Source: Balamuthia mandrillaris (Eukaryota > Discosea > Longamoebia > Balamuthiidae). Taken from it: a stretch of DNA of 64,000 bases. The position numbers and the translations under genes are program-made. Positions 1-10,766 of the stretch are shown here, one piece after another (position 1 is the first letter of the stretch; the number at the start of each line of letters is the position of its first letter). The notes under the pieces were generated by a model. It saw only the letters and a list, made by a program, of their open reading frames with translations. It was not told where the DNA came from and searched no databases. The stretch spans positions 124,001-188,000 of the forward strand of contig JAVKOQ010000041.1 of the NCBI GenBank assembly GCA_031835245.1, read 5' to 3'.

Positions 1-189
1 GCAATAGCTTCCGTAAGCGGCTACTCCTACACTTCTGTGAACTGGGACGGAAAACCTCCTATGGGGGACGGCAACACGGAGGACGGTGCCACTGATGGAG
101 ATGGAACCACGGATGGAAATGGAGACGGAGAGGAAGATGGTGGCTCTGCCTCTCAAGTTGCTTCTCTTGTGCTACAGGCACTCTTTTAA
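1..189 (+). CDS. 3' end of an unidentified gene
   Basis: The frame is open from base 1 to a TAA at 187-189, giving the last 62 residues of a protein that begins outside the window. The tail holds a short run rich in Asp, Gly, Thr and Glu (about residues 22-48) and ends in a small hydrophobic patch (VASLVLQALF). Such acidic repeats are common in surface or secreted proteins and as linkers, but no domain is visible, so no function is assigned. The next gene starts about 200 bp downstream on the same strand. Confidence 0.45.
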   Translation, partial: AIASVSGYSYTSVNWDGKPPMGDGNTEDGATDGDGTTDGNGDGEEDGGSASQVASLVLQALF

Positions 190-386
190 CTGGTTGAGGC
201 TATCTCCGAAACGTACGCCCTCCGTTAAACTACAGGCATGTTTTCTTATGTTTCATATCTTTTGCATTATATGTTCAATTTGGGAGTAAAATTGGGAAGT
301 TTCCGTCTCATTATTATCGTGTCGTCATGACATAAATTAATTCACAGAATACAAAAGAAAAGAAAAGAAAGAGAAAGCAAAGAGAG

Positions 387-2635
387 ATGCCACGAAAGAA
401 ACGAGGAGGAGGTGCAAGTCGTAGTGGCAAAGGTGGGAGCGCAGCAAGAGGAGGTAGCAACGTAAGCAAAGCAGCCGATGCCTCTTCTTCTACCTCCTCG
501 CAAGGGACTCGCCTTGGTCCAAGAAGAGGAGGAGGTCCCCCACGAAGAGCTGGCGATCCTCGAGGCAGGTAACTATTCGCTCGCTCTCCTTTTTTTCTTC
601 TTCTGCTGCTGCTTGATTGATGTGGGCACCCACTCTTGTGTCTCTTTCTTTCTTTTCAAAACCAAAGTGCAGCAATTGCATTTGGGTGCGGCTATCACCA
701 GGTGAACCCGTTTGACAGAGGGGACCCTTATAATCCGGGCAACACCCTTGTTGGCTTTATTTGTAGGAAGGAAGGGCCGTTTGTTGGTTCACTGTACATC
801 ACTCAAGGTTTGCTTGATTGCTTTTTTTTGTTTCTCTTCTGCTTCTTCATTCCTTTCTTCTCTCTGCTTTCTTTCATCTTCTTTCTTCTCTCTTCTTCTC
901 TTGTTGATCTTCTTCTTTTTGTTCTTGTTGTTCTTCTTCCTCTTCTTGTTCTTGTTCTTCTTCTTCTTCTTCTTCTTCTTCTTCTTCTTCTTGTTCTGGT
1001 TCTTGTTCTGGTTCTTGTTCTTCTTGTTCTGGTTCTTGTTCTGGTTCTTCTTCTTCTTCTTCTTCTTCTTCTTCTTCTTCTTCTTCTTGCTCTTCTTCTT
1101 GTTCTTTTCCCTTGTTTTTTTCCTTCATTCGTCTTTCTTCTTTGAACTTATGCCTTCTTTGAAGTAAACTATGAAAAGTTGGACGAGCCTCAAGTCATTT
1201 ATGCCACACCAAAGTTGCTGTACCCTTATCGGAAAGAGGAGGACCATGTCTACAAGAACTTTGCGGTCAGTGTGGCGGCAAGCATGAGCCATTCTTACGA
1301 TGGCGAAGAGGAAGAAGAGGAAGAAAAGGAAAAAGAGAAAGATACAGATGAAGCAAATGGCCAGCCTTCATCCGTACTCACCTCTTTCTTCTTATCTAAC
1401 AAATGGAATGGGTAAATGGGTTATTCTATTTGTTCTTTTCCTCTTCTCCTCCTTCTCTCTCCTCTGCTTGTACTTCTTCCTCTTCTGCTTCTTCTTCTTC
1501 TTTTTCTTCTTTCTGCCTCTTCTTCTTCTTTGTCTTTTCGTTGCTCACCGATAAATGTTCAGCACGAATGTTCTTGTTTACAAATACACAGATAGAGAGG
1601 GTCAAGTTTACGTGAGCCTAAAATCCAAAGGATCGCCCTTCCTAACAAATGGCCACTATGGAAACTTTGAGGACCAAGTCAGAAAAGCTCCTGAATTAAA
1701 ACGACGACCTTCACAAAAGTCATTTAAACCAACCAGCAAAACCTTTCTGCCTTTTGATGATACGTTGCCAGAGTGCTTGCAACCTTTGTTGGATACTTCT
1801 GTACAGTCTATTTCTTTTGAACTCTGTGGTGACTTATGTACGTTCTCTCTCTCTCTCTCTTGTAGTTTTTCTTTGTTTGTTATCGCTTCTCTAAAACGCT
1901 CAACAACAGTGCCTCACCTGGTGAAATACAATTTTGCTATTGCGATGAAACCGTTGTTTGTAATCTACACGGATGGCTCCATATCGCCATATCAAGTGGC
2001 CGCCGACGGTCCTACGTCAGGTGAAAAAGACGACGAATGTTATGGACCAGAACAGTTTGAGCAAGAGCGGGTTGTGAAGATCTGCCAAACCTTCCAAGAA
2101 CGGGACTTCGAAGCCAACGAAAAATTCCGTGCAGATAAAGGTCTTCCTCATCGTTATGAGTATGTTATCTTCTTTTCCGCTTTTGCTTTCTTTCTTGTCG
2201 ATTCTTCCTTCTTTTTTTTTTTTTAATCATCATTGTTCACTGCAGGTATAACCACTTCATAAAAGAGGGAAGAGTGCTTTACTTGCTTGATGAACGAGGA
2301 AGAGTGCCGAAACGGAAACTCTACAAGGTTAAACCACGAGACATAGAAGAAGTGCACTGGTCCACTTTCGATGAAACTATGCAAGGCCGTGTTGACGAAG
2401 CCATTCAGAAGATCCTCCAACGAGAGAAAACACTTACAAAAGAAGCATTAATGGAAGGTTTGTTGCCTTTTCCCTTCTTTTTTTTCCTTTTATTATTTTA
2501 CATTAACTCTTTTTTTTTAAAAAAAAAACAGAACTGGACATGGGACCAAAAGAATGGAGTAGATTCGGTGGTCAAGTGTGGAAGTATGTGGAACAGCTCA
2601 AACGACAAGACGCTCTTCCATCTAAACGCAGCTAA
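387..2635 (+). CDS. Rnl2-like RNA ligase / nucleotidyltransferase (spliced)
   Basis: Nucleotidyltransferase motifs appear in order across the exons. Motif I is KWNGTN (Lys is the expected AMP-accepting residue), followed by a beta segment with KSKG. Motif III is FELCGD, followed across an intron by a PHLVKYNF segment and PLFVIYTDG. Motif IV is KEGRVLYL and motif V is KLYKVKP. These are the hallmarks of the T4 Rnl2-type RNA ligase fold, which joins RNA ends through enzyme-AMP and RNA-adenylate intermediates. The last join (ALME|ELDMGPKEW) is clear and ends at TAA 2633-2635. The first exon is basic and Gly/Ser-rich, and its reading frame and first intron are uncertain. One intron carries the CTT tract at about 915-1110. 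The substrate cannot be inferred. Confidence 0.75.
915..1110 (+). repeat. CTT/TTC microsatellite in an intron of the RNA ligase gene
   Basis: An imperfect run of CTT triplets, broken by GTTCTGG variants, lies between the exon ending near ATCACTCAAG and the exon with the YATPKLLYPY segment. The open frames here encode only homopolymers and are not genes. The pyrimidine-rich strand is the sense strand. Confidence 0.85.
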
Positions 2636-2691
2636 AGTTGATAAACATGATGAAGAAACGGCCGTTTGATCCTTTGGTTCTTTCATTTGGT

Positions 2692-4773
2692 TCATTCTTC
2701 TGTCATCATCTCGTTGATGCTCTTTTCTGGCCAACAATAGCACCGAGATAAGATGCCACCACACCGCAAGCCAGCAAACATGGTTGAGAACGCCTCTGGA
2801 TCCACTAAACCACTCGCCAGCACTTTTGGAGTGGCCTCACTCAACGCGTACATTCCTTCATCCAAGTTCACAGCAAGCAGAGCGGACCGAAGCGCATTTG
2901 TCGACAAAGGGAGTGAAGATTGTGCATTGTTGCTCTCCATAGCAGTCTTCTTTTTTTTGTTGTTCTTGCTGTTTGCAACCAAAGACGAAGTGGAATTATG
3001 AATGAGGAGGGCCTTGTGTAAAGGACACAAAGAGTTGCTGATGTGAGGTTTTCCAAAGTCGTTTGAAGGTCGATAATAAAGCATGCCACAGCATCCCCAA
3101 CAGCCCAAACGCCAGTTCCAAGATGGTTTCTGCTTGCCTGGTTGCTTTTGAACGACCAACAGGCAGGCATAGGTCCCGCTAGAGGATTGCTCCCACACTT
3201 TTGGCCAGTCTCTGCCATAGAAGAAACTGTTGTTGCGCTTGTTGATATTCTTCTTCCGAAAAGACTTTGAGTCCGCTGAACCTTTTTTTTTCTTCTTTCC
3301 CCGAGAGAACCAAGAACCCAGAAGCCCTTTTTTCTCTGGCTTCTCCTTCTCTATGTCCCCTTCATTGCTGGCTTCTTCTTTGCCAACATTTGCTCCGTCA
3401 TACAATCCTGACAGATGAGCCTTCAGTTCTTGCTCACGTGAAGGATTGATGGCAGGAAGATCCACCGTTACTGCGAACCAAACAGTTCCACGTATGAGCT
3501 TGTCCATCGCCTTTTGCATCGCTTCCAAATCCAGAGTAGATTGTGCGTCATTCGCATCGTCCTTACGTTTCTTCTTTTCATCTTGTTTTATCGCTGAAAC
3601 ATTAAACCAGCAACGTTTTTCCCAGTGCAGCTTCCCTGTGCTCTCATTCTCCAGAGGAAATAAGGCCTCTTTGTCAAGCGCCTGAGCCCGCAAGTCCAAC
3701 AAAGCCATATTACGTTCTCCTCCCGCCATCACATGAGCCACCACCACTTGCTTTTGGCCCTCACGCTTCGTTGCTTTCTTCTTGTTGCACTCCTGAAGAA
3801 AGACCTTCACTGCATCCCTGACTCGTTGCACCTGCGTCCATGTGAAACCCTTTTTGCTGCCGCTGTTGCATGAAGAAGATTTATGTTGCGTGAAGGTGCC
3901 TCCAGCGGACCCTGACGAAAAGAACCATCCTCCCTGCTCGCAACGAGAAAAGTCCATGCTGACCCCAAGAGCTTTATCCAAGGCAGCAGCCCAGGGTCCT
4001 ACATGAGAGCAATCCTCCAGCGGCCCGCTGATGTCATAACTGCAACAGGGTCTGGCTGGCTGAAAGGTAAACCAACAGTGGTGCCGGCTTTGTTGTTCTT
4101 CTTCAGAGTAGAAGGAAGGAGATGATGCTGAAGCAGATGGTGCATTTGTTTTATCTTCGCCATCGTCGTTTGTGGTAATGAGTTCCAACATGAAAGCCCA
4201 TCGCAAACGTGAGGCAGAGCAGCTCTCCTCGCGTTTGGCTTTGAGGTACCACCGCAAATGCGGAGGCGCCCGCTGCTCCGCTTCCTCACCTTCATCCCCT
4301 GTCTGCACAAAAGCCGCGGCCGCAAGCTCCAACAGCGAAGGGGGGCTTTGCCCCTTTGAGCTCGGCAAGAACGCAGCAAACGGCTCTGAGGGCGTTCCCT
4401 CTGGCGTCAGCCCCTTCAACCACTGCTCGCAAAAGGCGTCAAAGAAGCGGAGAAGGTCCTCTTCCTCCTGCCAGCCGCTCGCTCGCACGTCCAAAACGTT
4501 CGCCTCGGAACGTCCTCGCAGCAGGTCCAGCACTTCGGCCGCATCCTCGAAGGAAGCGGTCTGAGCCACCAGGTCCCTGCAGTGAAACCCTTGGGTGGCC
4601 GGTTGGGAGCGGATCCCTTCCACCCTCTCCTGCCAGACCTCCTCTGCGCTTCGCGGCTCGGGCAGCAGCTGCCAGTAGCAGGCCTGCTCCGCTCCGTCCG
4701 AGCCGCCCGGTCGGAGCGAGGAGAACGTTGGGGGGCCTAGCTGGTCGAACCGAGGCAGAGCATCCGATAACAT
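2692..4773 (-). CDS. Unknown protein of 693 residues, single exon
   Basis: A single uninterrupted frame of 693 codons with an ATG start, unusual among these heavily split neighbours. The N-terminal third is acidic and helical. The middle has Ser/Lys-rich linkers (for example near KKKKKGSADSKS). A Trp- and Cys-rich segment follows: GRDWPKVWEQ, LLVVQKQPG, NWRLGCWGCCGMLYYRP. The end is hydrophilic. No signal peptide or convincing membrane helix is seen. I do not recognise the family. It converges on the RNA ligase gene with 56 bp between stop codons, and its upstream side is a T- and A-rich block (4775-4900) suited to a promoter. Confidence 0.6.
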   Translation of the reverse strand: MLSDALPRFDQLGPPTFSSLRPGGSDGAEQACYWQLLPEPRSAEEVWQERVEGIRSQPATQGFHCRDLVAQTASFEDAAEVLDLLRGRSEANVLDVRASGWQEEEDLLRFFDAFCEQWLKGLTPEGTPSEPFAAFLPSSKGQSPPSLLELAAAAFVQTGDEGEEAEQRAPPHLRWYLKAKREESCSASRLRWAFMLELITTNDDGEDKTNAPSASASSPSFYSEEEQQSRHHCWFTFQPARPCCSYDISGPLEDCSHVGPWAAALDKALGVSMDFSRCEQGGWFFSSGSAGGTFTQHKSSSCNSGSKKGFTWTQVQRVRDAVKVFLQECNKKKATKREGQKQVVVAHVMAGGERNMALLDLRAQALDKEALFPLENESTGKLHWEKRCWFNVSAIKQDEKKKRKDDANDAQSTLDLEAMQKAMDKLIRGTVWFAVTVDLPAINPSREQELKAHLSGLYDGANVGKEEASNEGDIEKEKPEKKGLLGSWFSRGKKKKKGSADSKSFRKKNINKRNNSFFYGRDWPKVWEQSSSGTYACLLVVQKQPGKQKPSWNWRLGCWGCCGMLYYRPSNDFGKPHISNSLCPLHKALLIHNSTSSLVANSKNNKKKKTAMESNNAQSSLPLSTNALRSALLAVNLDEGMYALSEATPKVLASGLVDPEAFSTMFAGLRCGGILSRCYCWPEKSINEMMTEE

Positions 4774-4856
4774 AATATTTTCTGTTTTTTCTTTTATTTA
4801 TTTTTTTGGGTTTTATAAATTAATTTACAGATTTTTTAATTTTTATTTAATTTTTA

Positions 4857-5822
4857 TTATTTTATTATTTTTAGTTTTTTATAAGTTGGCTTTGCTTTGT
4901 ACATTTGGAAGCATCTGTTTTTGTGTGTGTGCGTTAACCACGAAACAAGCTTGAAAGGAAAAGAAAGAGAAAAAAAAGAAAAAAAGAAAAAAAAGAAAAA
5001 GAAAAGAGAAAAAGAAAAAAAAGAAAAAAAAAGAAAAAAAAGAAAAGGAGAAAAGGAGGAAAAAGAAATAAAGGAATAAAGCAAAGGAAGGAATGACAAC
5101 AAACCAATTGAACAATCTCCTCGGCCATGAGGTCCAGCTTTTCCATGGGCAGAAAATGAGTGGCCTCCTCCACCGCTTGAATGCGGAAGGACTGGAGGTC
5201 GGGCGAACGACGGATGTTGTCCTCGATGTTGCGGAGGATGAGGTCAGCGGCTCTGGCGTTGTACACATCGGACGCTTTGCCATAGAGCAGCTTCACTCGC
5301 TTGGTCTTCACTTTGAACAAGTGGTAGTGTGCCCCTGCGTCGTCTTGGTTTTTGGTTGTGTTAAAAGAGTATAAGAAGAGTTGAAGTTGTGGAAGAGAAA
5401 GAAGGAAGAGAAGAAAGGATGAGAAGTAGCTCTACAGCAGAACATACCTGCTTTGAATGCAGCAGCCTCCAAAACAGGATCACAACGTAGCTTCCACACG
5501 GCCGCTTCTCCCTCCTTGCCATCAGAGCCGTTGCTCACACAGACCAAGCCACCACGAAGGTACTGCTCAAAGGCCTCCTCATGCCACGTGCTAAACATGT
5601 TGCTGCTGCCTTGCCGAAGGTAGTAATGCTCGCGAGCCTCCGCCAAGGAGCGGAAGCCGTTCCTCCGGCGCAGAGCGGCTTTGGCCAGCGGGTTCTCCCT
5701 TCGTCGCTGCAGCACCACTCTGGTTGGCATCACGATGGGCTCCACCAGCAGCAAACGCTCAAAGAGACCGCCTTCCTCGCTGCACAGAATCTGATCGACA
5801 TCCTAAGAAGAGAGAAGAGGGA

Positions 5823-5880
<58 letters not shown>

Positions 5881-6454
5881 GAGAGAGAGAGAGAGGTACC
5901 TCGGCCATGAGCAAAGAGGCTCCGCCCATGGAGTGGCCCACGCCATAGACAGCCGCTGCGTCCGAGGCACGCGGCACAAAGTGTCGCACCACGGCCGCCA
6001 CGTCCCGCCCAAAGTCCCACCACACCAACAACTCCGGGGCAAAAGGGTCCGACTCGCCGTGCCCCTCCAAGTCGATCGTGTGCAGCGAGAGGGTGGAGGC
6101 AGAGAAAGATGTTGTTCGGCCGTGAGGAGTTTTTTTCGATGTTGGTTGAGTTTGATGCTTTTGCAGGAGCAGGGAGAGAAGGCGATCGATGACGGGCAAC
6201 CAGACCTCCTTGCAGAGACCATTGCCATGCACCTTTTTTTTGTTTTGTTTTTTTGATGAAGAGATGAGCAAAAAAAAAAGGATCAGCGTTGAAAAAAAAA
6301 CGAAGAAGCGACGAACAAAGAAGATGTGAATCGGTTTCGTTTTGGTTTGGTTGGAGGTGGCGAAACCAACAAAAGGCAGTTCAATCGTTTGGGACAAGAC
6401 CGCCACCCGTTTCGCTGTGTGGGGCAACGCCACCCAGCTTCTCTTCCGCTCCAT
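4857..6454 (-). CDS. Alpha/beta hydrolase (spliced)
   Basis: The translated exons give a classical alpha/beta-hydrolase order. An oxyanion segment VHGNGLCKEVWLPV comes first, then DLEGHGESDPF, the nucleophile elbow GHSMGG (catalytic Ser), a cap region (LLVEPIVMP) and a C-terminal segment THFLPMEKL with the likely catalytic His. Start is the ATG at 6454 (MERKRSWVALPH); the first exon joins to VHGNG across a short intron. The intron after LMAE carries the GA repeat at 5821-5894. The 3' end is uncertain: either the frame runs on to 4934, or a T-rich intron joins EEIVQL to LVSWLTH and the stop is at 4857, which I prefer. Related proteins are esterases or lipases of unknown substrate. Confidence 0.75.
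5821..5894. repeat. (GA)n microsatellite
   Basis: About 70 bp of nearly pure GA lies in an intron of the minus-strand alpha/beta-hydrolase gene, so the sense strand reads CT and forms a long polypyrimidine tract before the acceptor TTAG. Confidence 0.9.
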
Positions 6455-6546
6455 GCCTGGGGAAAGGGGATCAGATCACGCGCTGCTCTCCTCTCCGTAA
6501 CACTTGGCTCTCTTCTCCTCTCTCCTCCGCTTCTGCTTTGTCCTGG

Positions 6547-6656
6547 CTCCTATCCTCTCTCTTGTCCTGGCTCCCCTTGTTCCGCTGGTCGCTCATGTCC
6601 TCGCTCCTATCCTCTCTCTTGTCCTGGCTCCCCTTGTTCCGCTGGTCGCTCATGTC
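6547..6656. repeat. 57-bp tandem duplication
   Basis: Two nearly exact copies of a unit beginning CTCCTATCCTCTCTC start at 6547 and 6604. The period of 57 is a multiple of three, and on the minus strand the units read as a duplicated 19-residue peptide (MSDQRNKGSQDKREDRSED) in an open frame of 60 codons (6653-6471). The frame stops just before the hydrolase ATG, so it is either leader sequence of that gene or a short upstream frame. Confidence 0.8.
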
Positions 6657-6794
6657 TCTCGCTCATGTCTTTGCTCTTGTCCTCCGCTCATCTCGCACAA
6701 CTTCACTCCCAGATCATTTGGAACAGAGAGAGAGAAGAGAGAGAAGAGAGAGAAGCAACGCGGATTAAAGCCAAAATAATGAAAATGAGAAACT

Positions 6795-7125
6795 CTACAA
6801 AGGAGAATAGTCGTGTCGCCGCCTGACCCGCACCGTCAAGCAGATCAACACAGTCGAAACGGTGGCCAAGAGGATAACGGCCAGAGCCGCCCAAGCGATG
6901 ATGACAGCGGTTCTCCTCAACGAATCGTCCTTGGAGTTCGCAACGCACTTGGAGTGATCGGAGCTGGGTATCGGCTTGTTTCCTCTGCAGCGGGTGCACT
7001 GGGATGAGCCCTCCGGTGCCGCGCTACCGGCCTCGCATTGGGTGCAGTTTGTGGCTGTTGAGCTGTTTTTGTAAAATTGTGGAAAGAAGCGAAGTTTAGT
7101 TGCATGACTACATTTGGTAGAATAA

Positions 7126-7156
<31 letters not shown>

Positions 7157-8455
7157 GCATAAGGAAAAAAAACCACAAACCTATTGGAGAAAGAACCAGG
7201 CCAGCACAAAGTGCATTCAAAGAGGCCGTAGGCAGAGAAGGCGCCCTCTGCGCAGATGGAGTGGGGTTTAGGGGTGGGAGGCTGAGGCACGTCATCGAAG
7301 AAGCTGTTGTTGGCGACGCTGAATAAGTCGGAGATGTAAGGAGTGGCGGAGAGTGGAGGAGCGGAGATAGAGCTACTGTTGATGTTGGAGGAGGAGAAGA
7401 GGCAGAAGGTAAGGACCTGCGGAGGAATGGAGAAGATGGATTGAATGGGGGGATAGGAGATGAGGGGAGTAGCAAGGTTGGCGCGGAAGAGCAAGCCCGT
7501 CAAAGTGGAGGTGAAGTTGGCGGAAGAAACGGAGGCAGGAGGTTTGACGAGGGAGAGAGCGGCGGTGGTGTTCGGAGTGTTACCGGTGAAGTTGGAGTTG
7601 AGGAGGGAGATGGTGGGTGCTTGCAAGGTGACTTGTTTGCCGCTGCTGAAGAGGCAGTCATCAATTTTAACAGAGTTGTTCTGTATGTAGAGAAAATGTG
7701 AGTAAGAGAGAAGACGAGGGAAGAGTTAAAAAAGAGAAGAGACGAACCGTAGCGATGTTAAAGTATTGATGCTGCGACACTGCCACGTTATTGAGCTCGT
7801 ACTTAGCAAGAGCCACCCCCTTGAACGAGGTAGCCTCTTGCTGGAACACCTTGCCCGACAGCACGCTGTTCTGCAAACTAACCAAGCCTGCCGTCACGCC
7901 TCCTCCCACAACCACGTTAGCCAGGGCCAAGTTATCTCCTTTCACAGCGCTGGTCTTGGGCGAGAGGTTGTCCGTGGCCGCGATGGAGAGGTTCCTCGCC
8001 CAGAGGGAGGCCAACGTAAGGGTAGCGGGCTGCACCACCGGGCCGGTCACCACAGCCAGCTGAGTGATAACAGGGCAGGACTGCATGTCGCTGAAGGAGC
8101 AGGCCTCCGGCCCTTGCAGAGTGACAGGGAGGCCGGCTGGGTGATGAGCGGTGGTGAAGTTGAAGGTCTGCGGGTCCGTGTAGGCTCCCTCTGCCAGGCA
8201 GACCACCGCGTGGGACTCGGTTTGAAAAGCGGGGGCGCTGATGAGGGAGGCGGCGGCGGCGAGGGTCTTGAGGGCTTGCGCGGGGGAGCTGCCGTTGTTC
8301 TTGTCGCTGCCGTGCTGGCCGTCCACGTAGACGTTGCAGGGATCGGCCGCCGCGAGCGCACTGCTGGTGCACTGTTGGAGCACGCAACAGATCAGAGCAA
8401 AGAACGCCACCGCAGAGAGGAAGAGATTGGATCGTCGTCGTGTAGCGAAAGCCAT
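6795..8455 (-). CDS. Type I membrane protein, beta-helix plus Cys-rich domain (paralogue A)
   Basis: Start at the ATG giving MAFATRRRSNLFLS, followed by a hydrophobic signal peptide ending near ALAAADPC. The mature part opens with NVYVDGQHGSDKNNGSS and ALKTLAAAA, the N-terminal pattern of right-handed beta-helix (pectin-lyase-fold) repeats. Later exons carry CTLCWPGSFSN, then CTQCEAGSAAPEGSSQCTRC of the GCC2/GCC3 type. A single membrane helix (VIIAWAALAVILLATVSTVL) and a short basic tail ending RRRHDYSPL follow. YSPL fits the YxxPhi signal for adaptor-mediated endosomal or lysosomal sorting. There are at least three exons; one intron has a GA repeat near 7127. It is a tandem paralogue of the next gene upstream. 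Ligand and function are unknown. Confidence 0.8.
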
Positions 8456-8723
8456 TTCGAATCTGTTTTTTTTTTTTTTTTTCACTGCCACTTTTCGTTT
8501 TTTTTCAAAAAAAAAATCCGATGAGTTCAAGCACGAAAACAAAAAAAAAAAGGGGTTTGAAGAAACAACGAACGCGAGGTGTGATGACGACGAGGGGACT
8601 TTCGAATCTTCGAGGCCTTGACCCGCTCCTCCCCTTTAACTTTCTTCTTCTCTTCCAACAAGAGCAAGGAGGAAATGAAATGATGAAAAAGAGGAAGAGA
8701 AAAATACGAGGAAGAATATTATA

Positions 8724-8731
8724 TGTCGACA
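8724..8731. promoter_or_regulatory. TGTCGACA palindrome upstream of paralogue A
   Basis: An exact TGTCGACA sits 269 bp upstream of the paralogue A start codon, with a near copy (TGTCGACC) at 8778-8785 and a partial TTGTCGAT at 8758. The same palindrome recurs upstream of other genes here (13486, 20171, 20335, 43825, 45287). Confidence 0.4.
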
Positions 8732-8953
8732 ATACTTGGCGGAAATCTATTTGGGTTTGTCGATAGGGGAGATTTTCTGTCGACCGCTAGAACGGGTGTC
8801 TCGCGGACAATTATTGTCGTTGATTAGGATAGAATTTGGGAGGGATCCGATAATAATTCTATTCCACGCAACGAAGAAAGAAGTTTGGTGGAGGAAAGAG
8901 GAAAGCAAACCGCATTGGTTTTTTTTTTTTTGAGCAAGCTGACAAGAGGCGTT

Positions 8954-10527
8954 CTACAAAGGCTGGTATTCCTCCCTCTTCCGGATACGAATAACGTAGA
9001 AGCCGATCAAACCAGCCACGCCCATCAACACCACAAAGCCCAACAGCACCGCCACCACGATGATCACCGTCTTCTTCTTCATGGAATCATCATCGTCCTC
9101 CTCTTTCTGGCAAAGCGTTCTCGCCCCGTTGGCCTCCTGGCCCTTGGGACAAGGGTCGCAGGCGGCGGCGCCTTGCTCGGGCGCCACGGTGTTGACGGGG
9201 CAATCGAAGCACTGCACGGCACCAGCGGAGGCGGCGTACTGGCCGGCGGCGCAAGGCAGGCAGCTCTCCATGCCGGTCTCGTTGGCGAAGGTGCCGGGGG
9301 TGCAGAGCTGGCAGCGGAAGAGGCCGAACCAGGAGACGACGCCCTTGCCGCACTGAGGGGGCTTCACGTTGGGGGCGTGGCTCACGTTGCTCACGTGGAA
9401 CAAGGTGTGGTTGTACTCGGTGTTGGCGAGGGGAGGAGGGAACTCCTCGCGGCTGCTGGGGTTCTTGCCAAAGTAACAGCCCTTGATGAGGGTCTTCTCG
9501 TGCTTGTGCAGCTTGTCGCCGCTGGGGTAGAGGATGAGGGGGGTGGCAAGGTTGTCCTCGAAGCTGAGGCCCTCCAGCTTGGACGCGAAGTTCTTGAACT
9601 CGGGGTAAGGGTGAAGGAAGAGCACCGCGCTGTCGTTGGGCTTGTTGCCGGTGAAGGTGCAGTTGAGGAGGTCCACTCTGGGGCCGTGAGCAGCGAGGGT
9701 CTTACCCTTGATGAAGAAGGCATCTTCTATTTGGATAGCTGTTTCCTGTTTGCTCACTTGTGAGACAACCAACACAAAAGAAAGGAAGGAAGGAAAGAAC
9801 TTACGGAAATGAAGGAAACCAGGTCATGTTCCTCAACGATCGCTTTCTTCAACACTTGCTTGGCGGGCGACATGTCGCTCAGCGTGCTCTGCTTGGCCAC
9901 GGACTTGATGCCCAGCTCCCTGAAGGGGCGAGGGGTCAAGACCAGATCAACCCACTCCACCACCTCCGTGGCGGCAGCTCCCAGCGAGGCCGTCACCGCG
10001 GTGAGGTGCTTGGCTTGGAAGTGGGTGAGGCGCGGCTTCTTGTCGCCTTCGGTTTGGGCGACGGCCAGGTCGCCCACCCAGAGGGTGTCCAGGGTGAGGG
10101 CGGAGGGGTGGGCCGGCTCTCCGGGGTTGATGGAGAGGCTCAGCAGGATGGCGCAGGTCTCTGCGGGGTGGTCGTAGGAGCAAGGGGAGGAGGGGGCGTA
10201 GGTGCGGAGGTGAATAGGGAGCTGCTTCTTGTGGTGCTCCTTCCAGGTCATGTTGAAGTATTGCGGGTCATTGTAGATGCCGGGGGCCAGGCAGACCACG
10301 GCCTCGGCGTGAGGGAACTCCGCGGAGGAGAGGAGCTCGGCGGCGGCGTTCACGGTCTTGAAGGCGGAGGAAGGGGCGGTGCCGTTGTTCTTGTCGTCGC
10401 CGTTCTTGTCGTCGACGTAGAGGTTGCAGTCAGCGGCGGCCGCCACAAGGCTGGCCTTGAAGAGCAAGGCCAGCAGCACCACCGAGAGCAAAGCCAGTGC
10501 GCCACAGTTGCCGGTACCACTTCCCAT
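8954..10527 (-). CDS. Type I membrane protein, beta-helix plus GCC2/GCC3 domain (paralogue B)
   Basis: Two exons. The first begins MGSGTGNCGALALL with a signal peptide through LVAAAADC, then NLYVDDKNGDDKNNGT and AFKTVNAAAEL, matching paralogue A. The second, after a GTAAGT donor and an intron at about 9755-9805, carries further beta-helix sequence with glycosylation sites (NCTFTGNKPN, YNHTLF), then Cys-rich repeats (CQLCTPGTF, CLPCAAGQY, CFDCPVNTVA, CDPCPKGQ) of the ephrin-receptor-like GCC2/GCC3 kind. A membrane helix (VIIVVAVLLGFVVLMGVAG) and a tail RIRKREEYQPL follow. YQPL is a YxxPhi sorting motif at the extreme C terminus, as in lysosomal membrane proteins. Likely role: surface or endolysosomal receptor-like glycoprotein; the ligand is unknown. 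Confidence 0.85.
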
Positions 10528-10766
10528 TGCCTTTGCTGTTTTTTGCTGTTCGTGAACCTCTCTCTCCGGTCTACAAAAGAAACGAAGAAAAAAAAAACGA
10601 GGGAAACGAGAATGACAAAAACAAAAGAAACCCTTTATTGCCCTATTTTAATCTGCGAGGGTTCCGGTAACTTAATTAAATCCGGCGTCACCCGATTGGC
10701 TCATTTTAAAAATTTCCAAGAAAAGCAATTTAAGAGATCGCCGAAACAAAAGAAAGCAAAAAAAAA

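Noticed and set aside
7766-8524. Plus-strand frame of 252 codons opposite paralogue A
   Set aside because: Antisense shadow of a GC-rich exon; the minus frame has signal peptide, repeats and paralogue support.
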